From: Molanna angustata
Taxonomy: Eukaryota > Arthropoda > Insecta > Trichoptera > Molannidae
Direction: 5' to 3'
Assembly (NCBI GenBank): GCA_963576475.1
Contig: OY754987.1
Location: 9,260,903 to 9,324,902, forward strand
Length of the DNA stretch: 64,000 nucleotides
Made by a program: the position numbers and the translations under genes. Of this stretch, positions 53,400-64,000 are shown one piece after another (position 1 is the stretch's first letter; each line of letters opens with the position of its first letter). The notes under the pieces were generated by a model. That model searched no databases. It saw only the letters and a list, made by a program, of their open reading frames with translations, and was not told the origin of the DNA.

Positions 53400-54846
53400 T
53401 CACGGGTCCCAGGATTTTACGCAGCACTCTTCTCTCAAAGATGTCCAGCATCTCCGCAGACCTTATTTTCAGCGTCCAAGCCTCACACCCATATGACACA
53501 ACAGTCCTGATGATTGTTTTATATAGGGTTACTTTTGTCTTTCTATGGACACTTCTAGACCTGAACACCGGTAACAGAGAGAAGAATGCTTTGTTACCTG
53601 TCATTATTCGTCTTTTTATTTCTAGGGTATCTTCATTATCTTTATTAATAGTAGAACCCAGGTATGCAAACTCCTCTACAGTTTCAAAATTGTATTTTTC
53701 TTTGAACGTTATGTTGCTTTGTAGAGCGTTTCTAGCATTTCTAGTTTGCTTCATTATTTTGGTTTTATTTACATTAATTTGCAATCCTATTTCTGCTGCT
53801 GCTGTTTCAAGTGGGTCAAAGACTTCCCGTAGGGCTGCAAGGGATCTTCCGATAATATTGAGGTCATCTGCATAACCAACTATTTGAGAACTTTTAAAAT
53901 ATATAGTGGAGCTGGTGTTAACAGATGTTTTTCTGATAACATATTCAAGAGCCAGATTGAACAGTGTAGGTGCCAAACCATCACCCTGCTTGAGACCCTG
54001 GGATACAACAAATTCTTCGGTCATCTCGCTGCCAATTTTCACCGTGCATTTTGTATTGCTCATTGTGGATTTAACCAGCCTTATGAGTTTTGTTGGGATC
54101 TTAAATTCTAGTAGGATGCCATAGAGCTTTTCTCTGCTTATGCTGTCGTAGGCCTGCTTAAAATCAATAAACAGCTGGCATATATCTACGTCAAATTCCC
54201 AGCATTTTATAAGTATTTGCCTAACTGTGAACAGTTGGTCGCTGGTGGACCTGTTTCTTCTGAACCCTGCTTGGTATTCTCCTATAATGTTTTCCGCATA
54301 GGGCTCAATCCGGTTCTTCAATATGGTGGTAAATACTTTATATGCGGTGTTTAGCAGCGAGATGCCTCTGTGGTTTTCACACCTCAATTTGTCTCCTTTT
54401 TTATGTATTGGGCTTATGACACTCATCTGCCACTCCTCAGGTATTTCCTCAAGGGACCATATTTTTATGATCAGTTCGTGAAATAGCGTTTGCAGGTGAT
54501 CGCTGCCATATTTGAGTAGTTCAGAGGCAATGTTATCTACTCCTGGTGATTTATTGTTCTTCAGGCTTTTTATTGCTGCCTTTGTCTCCGCTAGTGTTGG
54601 TGAGTTCACTATCTGATCATCCTCTAATGATATGGCTGTTGGTTGAGTTCCTGTGTCTGTATGTGGGTTGAGTAGACATTGAAAATATTCCATCCACCTA
54701 TCTTTTATCATGTCCGAATCTGCTATTATATCTCCATTTGTGTTTTTACACAGGGTTGTGTTCGGCTTAAATCCTTTCTTGAATATGTTTACTCCTTTGT
54801 AAGCTTCACGAGGATTATTGTTTATGAAGTCTTGCTCTACTTTCAA
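53329..54846 (-). pseudogene. LINE-C reverse transcriptase
   Basis: 505 codons without a stop. Motifs: KSPGVDNIASELLKYG (99-114), PEEWQMSVISPIHKKGDKLR (136-155), NHRGISLLNTAYKVF (158-172), FIDFKQAYDSISREKLY (226-242), GLKQGDGLAPTLFNLALE (284-301) and GYADDLNIIG (324-333), so the catalytic Asp residues are in place. The tail has YLGSTINKDN and SYGCEAWTLK. The real protein would start in the endonuclease part, so no start codon is assigned; the first codon here is TTG. It fits RTE-type LINEs better than Jockey types (YADD, EAWTL, GRPRxRW). Confidence 0.88.
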
Positions 54847-54867
54847 TAGGAAAGTAGAGCAAGACTT
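54827..54867. other. Perfect hairpin at the endonuclease/RT border
   Basis: AAGTCTTGCTCTACTTTC (54827-54844), loop AATAG, and its exact reverse complement (54850-54867). One arm is the native RT coding sequence (KVEQDF); the other is a new inverted copy that closes the endonuclease frame. Confidence 0.85.
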
Positions 54868-55721
54868 AGTAGTAAGTTTTTTTTTTTATTCATATGAGCT
54901 CTTTTCTTTTTTCTTAGGAGTTTGTTAGTGTCCCTTCTGGCCTGTCCATATAACTGTCTCTTAGCTCTTGTCCTCCGCTCTATGTACACCTTTCTGAGTT
55001 TGTTCTTATTTTCTATATTTTTACGGCATTCTTCATCGAACCATGGGTTTCTATCTTGTCTCTGTCTGTTTCCCAAACAAGTCTCTGCCGAGTTTAGTAT
55101 TGCACTCTTGAGTGAGTTCCAATCTTCTTCCAATGCTTCCTTAGTAGTTACCTCATTCAGTGTATTTGGCAAGTTAATATTCAGTGCATCCTTGTACCGT
55201 TCCAATCCTTCGGGGACTTTGAGTGCTTCTATATTTAATTTAGGGGGTGCTTGCTGTCTACAAAGCCTGTTATTAGATATACGGCTTCTGTAGGTAGTGA
55301 TCACCATGCAGTGATCTGAATCGCAGTTTGCTCCCCTGTAGCTTCTTACATTTAATATACTTGAGGCGCCTCTTTTTTCGACGAGGATGTGGTCAATCTG
55401 GTTATGATGTCTACCATTGGGAGATGTCCAGGTCCACTTGTGTATATCTTTCCTAGGGAATTGTGTGGATGATATCACCATATTCCTGGATGCTGCAAAA
55501 TCAATTGTGCGTAGCCCATTATTATTATTCTCTGTGTGGAGACTTTGTTTCCCTGTGATGTGTTGGTATACTGCTTCCTTACCTATTTTGGCATTGAAGT
55601 CACCGATAACCATTTTTATGTCATTAGAGGGTATAGCATCTATACATCGTCTCACATATGCTCGTCGATTTTTCAAGCTTTTTTTGTTTTCTTCTTTTGT
55701 AGGTAGATAAAATAAAAACAA
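54843..55721 (-). pseudogene. LINE-C apurinic-type endonuclease, N-terminus missing
   Basis: 292 codons. It shows the later motifs of the AP-endonuclease-like fold: VIGDFNAKIGKE (38-49), FAASRNMVISSTQF, KWTWTSPNGRHHNQIDHILV and SDHCMVITTYRS, with the Asp/Asn and His residues typical of the nuclease. The first motifs are lost at 55721, where the sequence turns into an A/T-rich flank. The frame ends in LLLSLALLSY created by a short inverted duplication. Confidence 0.85.
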
Positions 55722-56036
55722 TTCAATTTATTTAACTCAAATAAAACCTCACCTACCCCACTCCATTGGATACTTTGGGGATATGTTTATTGATTAACTA
55801 AAAGGATTATAATATATCAGAAGGATAATATTATATATGCGTGCTCAAAGATTTATTATTTAAACATCTAATTCCAAATATGACATTGCAAAAGTCGATC
55901 AGTTCATATTTAATGGTATTGTGTGATATATTTCCTTGTGTCATATAAAAAAGGTTTAATATACCACGGAAAGGATTGTGGACTGTATATGAAAGGAAGC
56001 CGAAGACTCACTGATATTGTCCTGAAGTTTTCCAAT
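55722..56036. other. No gene seen
   Basis: No coding or repeat signature. Confidence 0.5.
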
Positions 56037-56204
56037 CAGGGGGCCTAGACAACGTGTCATTTAAGCTAAGCGTTATATCGCTAAGCGATAGTAAATGTAT
56101 GAAATTGGTCGCTATGACAACACGTGACAGCCACAAATTTCATACATTTCTATCGCTTAGCGATATAACGCTTAGCTTTAATGGCATGTTGTCTAGGGGG
56201 GCTG
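56037..56204. mobile_element. MITE with long terminal inverted repeats, 168 bp
   Basis: CAGGGGGCCTAGACAAC at the left and GTTGTCTAGGGGGGCTG at the right; inside, AGCTAAGCGTTATATCGCTA and its inverse form nearly the whole arm, leaving a loop of about 28 bp. Flanks TTCCAAT and TTCCGAT may be a 7-8-bp target duplication with one change, which with the CAG ends suggests a hAT-type MITE. Confidence 0.75.
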
Positions 56205-56583
56205 TTCCGATGCAAATAGTCACCAACACAACACTGATTTCACTGCGATGTTCGAACGAAATGTCTCCGAAATCACACGTGCCGAATCACCGAAGAAATA
56301 TGCAACCGAAGCAGCGTATCGTTGCACATTCACCGACCGTTATGTGATGACCGACCGCAGATGAGTCCAGACAAGGAATTGGGAATATGACTGGAGAGGA
56401 AAATCAAAAATTGCAAGAAAAATTTGACAACTGAAAAAACCATAGAAAATAAAAACAAAAGAAAAAATTCCAAATTAGATATACCAATATCTAACAGGTA
56501 TAAAACAGTGTTGAAGGGTTTTAAATAAAATATTTACTAACATGATCAACATTAGTGTATTCTTATAAAAGTTACATAGCATG

Positions 56584-56668
56584 AATAGAAAATAATTCAG
56601 CTGTTCGTGATGTCGACGGTCGTAGTAAATCGTCTGCTGACTGGAAAAAGTCACTAATTGCGAGAAAC
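56584..56668 (+). repeat. Dispersed repeat, inverted partner of 58068-58150
   Basis: CGTCTGCTGACTGGAAAAAG, TCACTAATTGC and the GTCGACGGTCG block occur here and, inverted and with a few changes, at 58068-58150. Confidence 0.6.
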
Positions 56669-57309
56669 ATGTTTTCGAGATAATGGCTGTCAAAGTTTTT
56701 TGGCAATATTAACTCTCATAACTCCTTTAATTGTTTATAGATTGTCATGAATTTTTCAACAAATATAAAAAGTAACCTAATCTAACTATATTTAATGTTC
56801 AAATTTGACAAAAACTCATAGGGAAAGAAAAAATACACAAAATTGCATATAATGAGATTTTCCTGACGGCTCATCTGCCATATTGCGTGAGATTGTATGT
56901 AATATATTATTTCTATGTGGCAAAACTCATTGTAATGCTTTCATAAAAAAAAAAACAAATTTTAATCACTTCTTTGCAACCTGCACAAGTGGCGAGTTTA
57001 TTGCCAATTTGCAATTTCTTCGAAACTTTTTGTATTCTTCTAATATTCTCATTTTATTAGTACCTATCATGAATATTTCAGATGTTTCAAATGAAAGGTA
57101 CATATTGTGCCCAGGACCTCTAAAATGTTTTCTTGACTTTAAAATTAATATAAATTTAGGTATTTACTCACATTTTCAGTAGATATTCAGATCAACTTCA
57201 TATTTTTTTATGAATTAACCAATATTAAACCTGGGTTTGTTCTAAATCATATTATGAAATCTTAACCTTAAATACCGTCAACATCAACAATACATGAAAA
57301 AATAAAGTT

Positions 57310-57425
57310 TTTTTTTTGTTTTTTAAAGAACAGATATGTTCTTTTAACATGTACATTTATGCATCCTCATAATCCCCAAATTTAAGCATATGCGTGTCCT
57401 TTAAATGAACAGTGTCAGGCAAACA
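57310..57425 (-). repeat. SINE-1 tail
   Basis: Minus strand words TAAATTTGGGGATTATGAGG and ACATGTTAAAAGAACATAT match the diverged SINE-1 tail; the head is missing. Confidence 0.45.
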
Positions 57426-57504
57426 CCTTCTCTCTCTCCTGTATTAACTGATAAGAGATATTGTACCAGGAATGCAGTTTTTCTGGTATATCACTACAAT
57501 ATAA

Positions 57505-57800
57505 ATATTATTTAGGCTGGTTCGACCATACGAACGAAATTCTGAAAGAAAGAAATCTAAGAAACATGAAAAAAGATGAACATGTAATAATGATGTATGA
57601 ATATCGATGAGGCGATGTATGTGTTCCAGGATATAAAAATATAGTGTTTGGTTCTCTCTGCCTACCCCGTTAGGGACATGCATGGGTTGATGTATGAGAA
57701 TAACAGACTAAAATGTTGAGATGATGTATCAATGTAAATAAGGCGATTAATGCAATCCGGGATAGAAAAAAATCTTTTCTCTCTGCCTACCCAGTTAGGA
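57505..57800 (+). pseudogene. LINE-A 3' end, decayed, with duplicated end
   Basis: Reads WFDHTNEILKERNLRNMKKD, then GDVCVPGYKNIVFGSLCLPR, matching SWHDHINEILKEGNIRSQNN...QDRRVWRSVLSAYPK of the copy at 58664. GTTCTCTCTGCCTACCCCGT (57650) and TCTCTCTGCCTACCCAGTTA (57779) are two successive 3' ends, so the terminus was duplicated. Confidence 0.6.
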
Positions 57801-58067
57801 TGTGATGATATGTATTTATCGAAAATTAAATTATTTAGTTAATGTGTTAAAATTTTCGAATGTTGGTAAATAAATACAAAAATATGTAAAAAAAAGACTT
57901 CATTACAACGATAATGACTTTTTCCAGACGGCATAATTGAAAAAAAATGCAGATAATGAATATTTTTCCGAAAAACCTCCGCAACGGGACCTGATATGAA
58001 GATAATTTTTTTTCCAGATATAAACTGTGTTTTGGTGAATATGATAGCATAGTTAACTCAATTTTGC

Positions 58068-58150
58068 CAAAATAGGCAGTTAGTGACTTCTTCCAGTCAG
58101 CAGACGAAATAAACTACGATAAACGCGACGGTCGACGCATGAATGCTGCT
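58068..58150 (-). repeat. Dispersed repeat, inverted partner of 56584-56668
   Basis: Contains GTGACTTCTTCCAGTCAGCA and CGACGGTCGAC, the reverse complement of the first copy with several changes. Confidence 0.6.
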
Positions 58151-58232
58151 CGATTGGTTTGTACGAACAGTAGCGTCTAGTCCCAGCTTTTCTGTTCTAC
58201 ATTCTTTGGTTAAGTTTAAGTTTGTTGATAAT

Positions 58233-58420
58233 AAGATGGGTCGATAGCAGAGCGGTTAGCGCGCTGGGTTCACAATCCAGTGGTCGCGAGTTCGAATCCT
58301 GCCTCGACCGATTTCGTTCACCTATAACACAAGCATCTATGCTTATTTTAGGGAACGTAGAAAGATGTATATGTACTCTGTTAATAAGGACATATTAATT
58401 TTTTGTTAAAAAAAATAAAA
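58233..58420 (+). repeat. SINE-1 copy
   Basis: Head TCGATAGCAGAGCGGTTAGC (A box with T to A change) and GCGAGTTCGAATCCTGCC (B box), CGACCGATTTCGTTCACC and standard tail ending in AAAAT repeats. Confidence 0.87.
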
Positions 58421-58630
58421 TAAAAATGATAGCGACTCGCGCGAACGAGTTGCAATATAAATTATTATATATATTTTTTAATTTTCGCATTTAATATAAA
58501 ATTTCACAGGTCATTTGACTTAATAGGTACTACGAGATCTTACCAATCAGAGAGCCAACCGGAAACAGGTGAATGTGGATTATAAGCGCTAGTGTACGAA
58601 CGGCGATGATATGTATGTACCTTAGTAGTT

Positions 58631-59380
58631 ACATACATACATACATACCATCACGCCGTTTCCCTATTTGGGGTAGGCAGAGAGAACCGAACGCCAGACT
58701 CTTCTATCTTGACATACCTGTTTTGCCTCATTTACATTCATACATCGCGTCATACATGCTCTCCTATTGTTCTGACTTCGTATGTTCCCCTCTTTCAAAA
58801 TCTCATTTATATGATCATGCCAGCTCTTTCTAGGTCGACCCTTACATCTCATTCCACTCTTTTCAGCCTTGTATACTTTCTTTGTCAGTCGTTCATTGTT
58901 CATTCTCTCTACATGTCCGAACCATCGCAAAGCATTCATCTTCATTCTACTCAAAATATCCCTTTCAATCTTACATTCTCTTCTGATATCTTGATTCCTT
59001 ATCCTATCATAAATTGTTTTACCACACATTCGTCTTAGGGACCTCATTTCCACAGCGTTAATTTTACTTTCATGCGTCTTTTGCCATGCCTATGTCTCAC
59101 TTGCATACATTATGGTTGGAACGACAATAGCGTTGTGCACAGCGAGTTTTGCTGGCCTTGAAATAATTGGGTCAGCCATTATTGTTCTTAATGCACCATT
59201 TACTCTATTTGCTGCCGTTACCCTTCTTTCTATATCCTTTTCCAATTTTCCATCACGCTGAAACATACTTCCTAGATACACATATTCATCCACTTGTTCT
59301 AGTAGTTCATTATTAACTCGTATCTCGCATATTGTTCGTCTTTCGCTCTTCTCAAATATCATTACTATTTTACTAAGTAG
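58631..59380 (-). pseudogene. LINE-A reverse-transcriptase C-terminal half, one in-frame stop
   Basis: Best copy of the family. It starts near IFEKSERRTICEIRVNNELL, then VDEYVYLGSMFQRDGKLEKD, VVPTIMYASET, a TAG stop at 59090-59092 (tryptophan in related copies, followed in the same frame by AWQKTHESKINAVEMRSLRR), MCGKTIYDRIRNQDIR, MNALRWFGHVERMNNERLTK, CKGRPRKSWHDHINEILKEG and WRSVLSAYPK. The RT catalytic motifs lie upstream and are lost. The 3' end is marked by CATACATACATACATACC at 58634-58652. Only one stop in 235 codons makes it moderately young. Confidence 0.82.
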
Positions 59381-60190
59381 TTCGTAGTTAGTTAATATTC
59401 AGGAGCACATCTACACTACGTTGTACCTACCACAAATTGTCAGTACTTGATCCAAGCATCGATTCGATCGCCCCCCACGATTGAGGTTGGCCTCTTAGTG
59501 ATAGTGGTATAAAATATGCTTAATAGTAGGATAAGCAGCCTCTCCGGGGATAAATAGAGCTATAAGCTCTGTTATAGCTCTAAAACGTCATAACGTTTCC
59601 AATGTAAAAAGGGAACCAGGTTTTTAACATTAGAAACGTATTAAAATAAAATAAAGCAGAGATAAATGAGATAGCATTAAATTCGTAAATACTTTGATAA
59701 TCCAAGTTAAAATAAATTAAATGGAAACGAAACAATAATCGTTTTTTTAAGGTTCAAACATTTATTTTTATTTAATATCCAATTTGTTATTTAGGGGTAC
59801 GATTGCCTAAGGGATGTTTCTCTAAAGCCGCAAATGATTCTGGAAAATTCCTTTCCGATATGGTATAATTGAACAACACAATCGGAACCGTTCCGTGCCT
59901 TTTTTTATTATATTACTTTGTTGTTGTCTTCTGTTGTTGTTATCGGAACAAAACGAATCGAAAAAGATAATATTTTCGATAAAAATCGTAAAAATAAAGC
60001 AGGTTACCTAAATGTTTAAAACAGAGCACGACAAGTGAGAGTATTCGCGTGATAGTTTCATACAGCATGGCAGCAAATGAATGGTTGCAAGAATCAGGAC
60101 AAAAGTAACACGCAATACGCTACACAATCTCGAACGTCAACTGATTTTATTCTTTGATTCAAATCGGAGTAGGTTTATCACTGCACTCAA
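59381..60190. other. No gene seen
   Basis: No family signature. 59553-59585 has a short palindrome (AGAGCTATAAGCTCTGTTAT). Confidence 0.45.
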
Positions 60191-60432
60191 ATTGAATAAG
60201 GAAATTCAGAAACCCCATAAGTCATTTTTGAATATAATCATAATTTTAATCGCAACAGTGTAGAGGTCCTACATCTGGAGTCCTACATATTATTATGTAT
60301 TTGTTCTTATATTTCTATAGCATCCAGTTTTCGTCCCTAGGACTCCAGATGTAAGACCTCTACACTGTTGCGATCAAAATTATGATTATATTCAAAAATG
60401 ACTTATGGGGTTTCTGAATTTCCTTATTCAAT
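60191..60432. mobile_element. Long inverted repeat (MITE-like), arms about 93 bp
   Basis: Left arm 60191-60283 (ATTGAATAAGGAAATTCAGA to GGAGTCCT) pairs with right arm 60339-60432, with very few differences (for example TTTTAATCG against CGATCAAAA). A 55-bp loop separates them. No clear target duplication was found. Confidence 0.75.
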
Positions 60433-60526
60433 TGATTTGTGAACAGGTGACATTGTATGAAATAAATTGGTACTTTTTGTTCAGTTGTCCATATTTTGGA
60501 TCGATACAAATGATGTTTGTCTTTAA

Positions 60527-60714
60527 GGGTCGTATTACGCATGTTATATAAGAAAACGGTAAGATAATCTTTCCCTGTCCAAATTCTCACGTCGTATTAC
60601 AGAAGTTATTTGGTATTATCTGTTATAGAAAATAACTTCTGTAATACGACTTGAGAATTTGGACAGGGAAAGATTATCTTACCGTTTTCTTATATAACAT
60701 GCGTAATACGACCC
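60527..60714. mobile_element. PIF/Harbinger-like MITE, 188 bp
   Basis: GGGTCGTATTACGCATGTTA begins the left arm and its exact complement ends the right. The arms are about 85 bp and almost identical, the loop about 17 bp (GGTATTATCTGTTATAG). TAA flanks both sides (60524-60526 and 60715-60717), the 3-bp target duplication of PIF/Harbinger elements, which often begin with GG. Confidence 0.72.
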
Positions 60715-60782
60715 TAAGAGATGAAAACTATTGCGTACAAAAGATTTCTTAAAATAAAAAATACGTACCAATTGGAATTATC

Positions 60783-60960
60783 GACCTTAGTGACTCAGAT
60801 AGTTAGATATCTAAATCGAATCCTGGTGGAGACACATTTTTTCATTCAGTTTTCGTTTGGATCTGTGAGATAAATATCGTAAGTCTGGAGAATGTGGCAA
60901 CTTGTTATTGGGTGCATGATAAATTAATATTTGAAATAAAATCCCGAGAAGTACCTAATA
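60783..60960 (+). repeat. SINE-2 copy, diverged
   Basis: GACCTTAGTGACTCAGATAG (A box), ATCGAATCCTGGTGG, TTTGGATCTGTGAG and GAATGTGGCAACTTGTTATT. Confidence 0.75.
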
Positions 60961-61269
60961 TAAAATACAAAAGAGAAAGCCAATGGTGGTTTCACTGGAT
61001 TCACGAATCCAAGCCCACGAGCACAGGTGACCAGAGTACCAGCCAGAATAAGCGAGCCATACGGGCTTCCTATCATGTATGTGGACTCAAGGGGCCCCTT
61101 TATGACTTGAGTCACGGTCACCACTCACCCACTAACCTCCGACTTATACTCCACTCACCTGCGCAACCAAATCCAATAGGATGCTGACAATGCTGCTTTT
61201 GACATCCTATCTCTAGAAGTTCTTTTATTTTACCCCTAGGGAGACCTAGATCTATAATGTAAAGAATAT

Positions 61270-61411
61270 ACATACATACATACCATCACGCCATGTCCCG
61301 TGCGGGGTAAGCATAGAGAACCGGATGCCATACTTCTCTATCTTTGCATACATTCCTTTCTTCGTTTACATCTATGCATCGTCTCATACATGGTCGTCGA
61401 TTGTTCAAGCT
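61270..61411 (-). repeat. LINE-A-related 3' end
   Basis: ACATACATACATACCATCAC, GCGGGGTAAGC and AGAGAACCGGATGCCA correspond to 58634-58700 with changes; CGTTTACATCTATGCATCGT continues as in LINE-C's 3' part, so it may belong to an intermediate family. Confidence 0.6.
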
Positions 61412-62280
61412 TCTTATTTTATTTCATTTTATTTTATTTAAATCTAACAAATATACAGTCATACAAACAAATTACAACAAATTCAATTTTAACAATATAT
61501 CATAGACCAATTTTGTTTGCGGATATTACATTATCTTTTTAAGCTGGACAGTGTAAAACAAATTGCTATTTAGAATTTAGTAGGTACTCAAAATTCAGAA
61601 TAAAAAGGACAAAAAGAGAAAAGGACAAAGCAGGAATCAGCTACCGTAAACCTCTAAGGGTCTCAGAGATGGCATTCTTATATTTTATTTTAGTATGTCT
61701 AAAAATATCAACATTCGTAAAAAAAACATTATAAATGTTACATGCCCTTTGGATGAATGAATTTTGGACATAGTTAGTTCTGCAGAGAGGCAATCTAAAA
61801 GTAAGATTTGTTCTAGTACTACGAAAGGGACAATTAATTGGAAGACTCCCAACAAGAGACTCAGAGTCAACGGCACCATCAATAATTTTATGTAGGTATG
61901 TCATGTCTGCAATGGTACGTCTATTTTCTAATGATGTTATCTTATGATGACGAGCGGAAAGGATTCTATCATCAAAGGCAAGACGGCATTTAGGTATAAT
62001 CAAGGTGTTTCAAAAAATTATTTTGGACTTTTTCTAATCTTTCTATATAGGTAACATACTGGGGGTTCCAAACAACTGAAGCATATTCAAGATAGGGTCG
62101 AACATAAGTAAAATATAACAATTTTAAAGTGTCACTAGATTGAAAAGGTTTAGATATTCTCAGTATATAACCCAGCTGCTTGAATGCTTTTTCCACAATA
62201 TTATCAATGTGGGTTCTTAACAGCATTTTTTCATCAAGAGTTACGCCCAGGTCTCTAACTACCTCGCTTCTCTTCAAAAT
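61412..62280 (-). pseudogene. LINE-J-related C-terminal half with a frameshift
   Basis: First frame (62277-61990): VVRDLGVTLDEKMLLRTHID, GYILRISKPFQSSDTLKLLY, VRPYLEYASVVWNPQYV and NNFLKHLDYT. Second frame (62003-61641): IIPKCRLAFDDRILSARHHK, LENRRTIADMTYLHKIIDGA and YVQNSFIQRACNIYNVFFTN. The two overlap by 14 bp, so one indel near 61995 separates them. It corresponds to the part of LINE-J after FADD. The 3' UTR runs to a (TTTTA)n stretch near 61412. Confidence 0.78.
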
Positions 62281-62440
62281 TATGTTTCCTTCTTACAAAA
62301 TATCATTTACATATTTATGCCATCCCTTTCTGGGACGACCCTTGCTATTCACTCCATCTCTTACACCCATGTACCTATATTATTTTGGTCAGTCGTTCAT
62401 CGTTCAATCTTTCAATAAGTCCAAACGACCTCAAGGCTAT
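62265..62440 (-). pseudogene. LINE-A fragment adjoining LINE-J
   Basis: Minus strand contains counterparts of LRWFGHVERMNNERLTK and GRPRK (AGGGTCGTCCCAGAAAGGGA, ACGACTGACCAAAATAAT) and AAATGATATTTTG, as in the 58664 copy. It cuts off the 5' side of the LINE-J fragment, so one was inserted in or joined to the other. Confidence 0.6.
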
Positions 62441-62559
62441 AAAGAACACAAAGACTTCATAAAAAAATAGTATAAAGACTCCCTAAAATTCCAAAACAGA
62501 CAAATGAAATTAGAGAAAAAGGTTTAAAAAATATGTCAAATGACATATTTTTAATTTTT

Positions 62560-62665
62560 TATGCATTTAAAACATTTCCTTACGCCCCGTGCAAGTGGCG
62601 AATTCATTGCCAAATAGCAATTTCTTCCAAATAACCAATTTTTCCAGCCCAGAGAAGCAAGATTT
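62560..62665 (-). repeat. SINE-3-like tail
   Basis: Reverse complement of the SINE-3 body with changes (CCGTGCAAGTGGCGAATTCA, TTGCCAAATAGCAATTTCTT, CCAGCCCAGAGAAGCAAGAT). Confidence 0.55.
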
Positions 62666-62689
62666 GCGATTGAAATAATTTTAATTAAT

Positions 62690-62880
62690 CGAATATTTTT
62701 ATTATTGCATATGCGCAAACATTGGATTTTTTCCCTGTCGGGAGTCAAAGATACCAAACCATATGTAAACCAGCCGATGACAGGTTGTAAGCCCTGTAGG
62801 TGCCTTGATTTCCCGGTTCTCCTACAGTAATTATTCCAACTTCGTCTCTATTGAAATAATTAAAAATCTGTTACAAAATA
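62690..62880 (+). repeat. Dispersed repeat (TTCCAACTTCGTCTCTATTG family), longest copy
   Basis: Starts near TATTGCATATGCGCAAACAT, continues with CTGTCGGGAGTCAAAGA, GTGCCTTGATTTCCCGGTTC and ends ATTAAAAATCTGTTAC. Follows the SINE-3-like tail here, but not at 19690, so the two are independent. Confidence 0.75.
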
Positions 62881-63473
62881 TAATTACATTTTTCTTCCGC
62901 TATAAATAGAAAACTGGACGATTTTCCACTACATATGTTATGGTAGGCCTTTGATTGTGGTATAACACAGTCACAAAGAATAAAAATGAGATCCTTGTAG
63001 TGCCTTTTTTGGTGAGACGATACTGGTGTGTGGAGATACACGCACGTGTCGTGCTTTTTTATATATCTAGTAATGCACATTAGACTGGCCCTTACATTTT
63101 TTTTCGAATCTACATATAAAAGGAGTCTTAAAAGATGCTTATTTGTACACTATTTATCTTATTTATTTTCAATTTGTGTATTATTTTTATTTATTCTACA
63201 GACCAATTTTTTATTATTTTTTTCTCTCTTTATATATAATATTATGTATGTTTGTATCTAAATGTGTATGTTATTGTAAATAGATTAGTGCCTAGATAAA
63301 TATTATGTATGTATATAATTAGATTAGATAGTTTGTAGGTTTATGAAATGTGACTCACTTCAATGCACGAGAAAACTCTTTTTGAAGTTGAGTCATAAAA
63401 AACAAAATTATTATGTATCTTTTTAAAAATTGTATATATTGTTATATTGTGTATTTTTCTTTGTTATTTTTAA
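62881..63473. other. No gene seen
   Basis: T-rich sequence with scattered TATGTATGT words; no coding or repeat signature supported. Confidence 0.45.

Positions 63474-64000
<527 letters not shown>

Larger units (their letters stand above)
52955..55721 (-). mobile_element. LINE-C: nearly full non-LTR retrotransposon (RTE-type), 5'-truncated
   Basis: Endonuclease, RT and C-terminal parts follow each other on the minus strand, and a (CATA)-type tail at 52955-52970 marks the 3' end. The left part of the endonuclease is missing at 55721. Two breaks disturb an otherwise continuous protein: one at the EN/RT border (54843) and one at about 53350-53400. Confidence 0.85.

Noticed and set aside
52916..53875. 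319-codon plus-strand frame
   Set aside because: Antisense of the LINE-C RT tail, which has clear motifs on the minus strand.

Overview
This is a eukaryotic, AT-rich, intron-era genomic window from an arthropod, most likely an insect. A lepidopteran-type genome fits the repeat mix (Penelope-like elements, tRNA-derived SINEs, Jockey/CR1- and RTE-type LINE tails, Helentron-like non-autonomous DNA elements, long TA/TAAA/TTCA microsatellites), but no host gene is present to confirm the order. I find no convincing host protein gene, rRNA or functional tRNA gene. Essentially everything recognisable is mobile-element sequence, so the window reads as a transposon graveyard with a few very young insertions. 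Family labels such as LINE-A, LINE-J, LINE-C, SINE-1 and HINE-like are my own, assigned from similarity between copies inside the window.

Layout. 0-1 kb: a pogo/Tigger-type transposase fragment with its 5' noncoding region and terminal end. 1-6.6 kb: minisatellite, TTCA-type microsatellites, LINE-A scraps and the first SINEs. 6.8-14.0 kb: a 7.2 kb near-perfect palindrome made of two intact 886-codon Penelope-like elements (reverse transcriptase plus GIY-YIG endonuclease), 5' ends facing each other, each with tandem partial copies, between two TA arrays. 14.1-15.7 kb: a 5'-truncated LINE-J. 16.0-16.3 kb: a minimal inverted remnant of a second Penelope-like family, again between TA arrays. 18.4-23.2 kb: HINE-like elements and SINE-1, forming copy A of a 4.5 kb duplication. 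23.2-23.6 kb: TA array carrying two GC-rich back-to-back hairpins. 23.6-31.8 kb: an LTR element on the minus strand whose two 1250-bp LTRs look identical but whose interior keeps only an integrase tail. 32.65-32.85 kb: a 200-N gap, followed at once by copy B of the 4.5 kb duplication (32.9-37.4 kb). 37.7-64 kb: LINE fragments of at least three families, including an almost complete EN+RT LINE-C at 53-55.7 kb, HINE-like copies, SINEs, minisatellites and three or four MITE-like inverted repeats.

The most interesting signals are: (1) two Penelope-like families ending in TA arrays with the same asymmetry, one end about 33 bp longer than the other, at homologous positions; (2) a covarying hammerhead-ribozyme-like motif overlapping both families' start codon; (3) the double hairpin inside a TA array; (4) a Helentron-like (HINE) family with subterminal inverted repeats, a central microsatellite and a 3' hairpin; (5) an LTR element that looks freshly mobilised although it lacks gag-pol; (6) a duplication ending exactly at an assembly gap, which may be a haplotype artefact.
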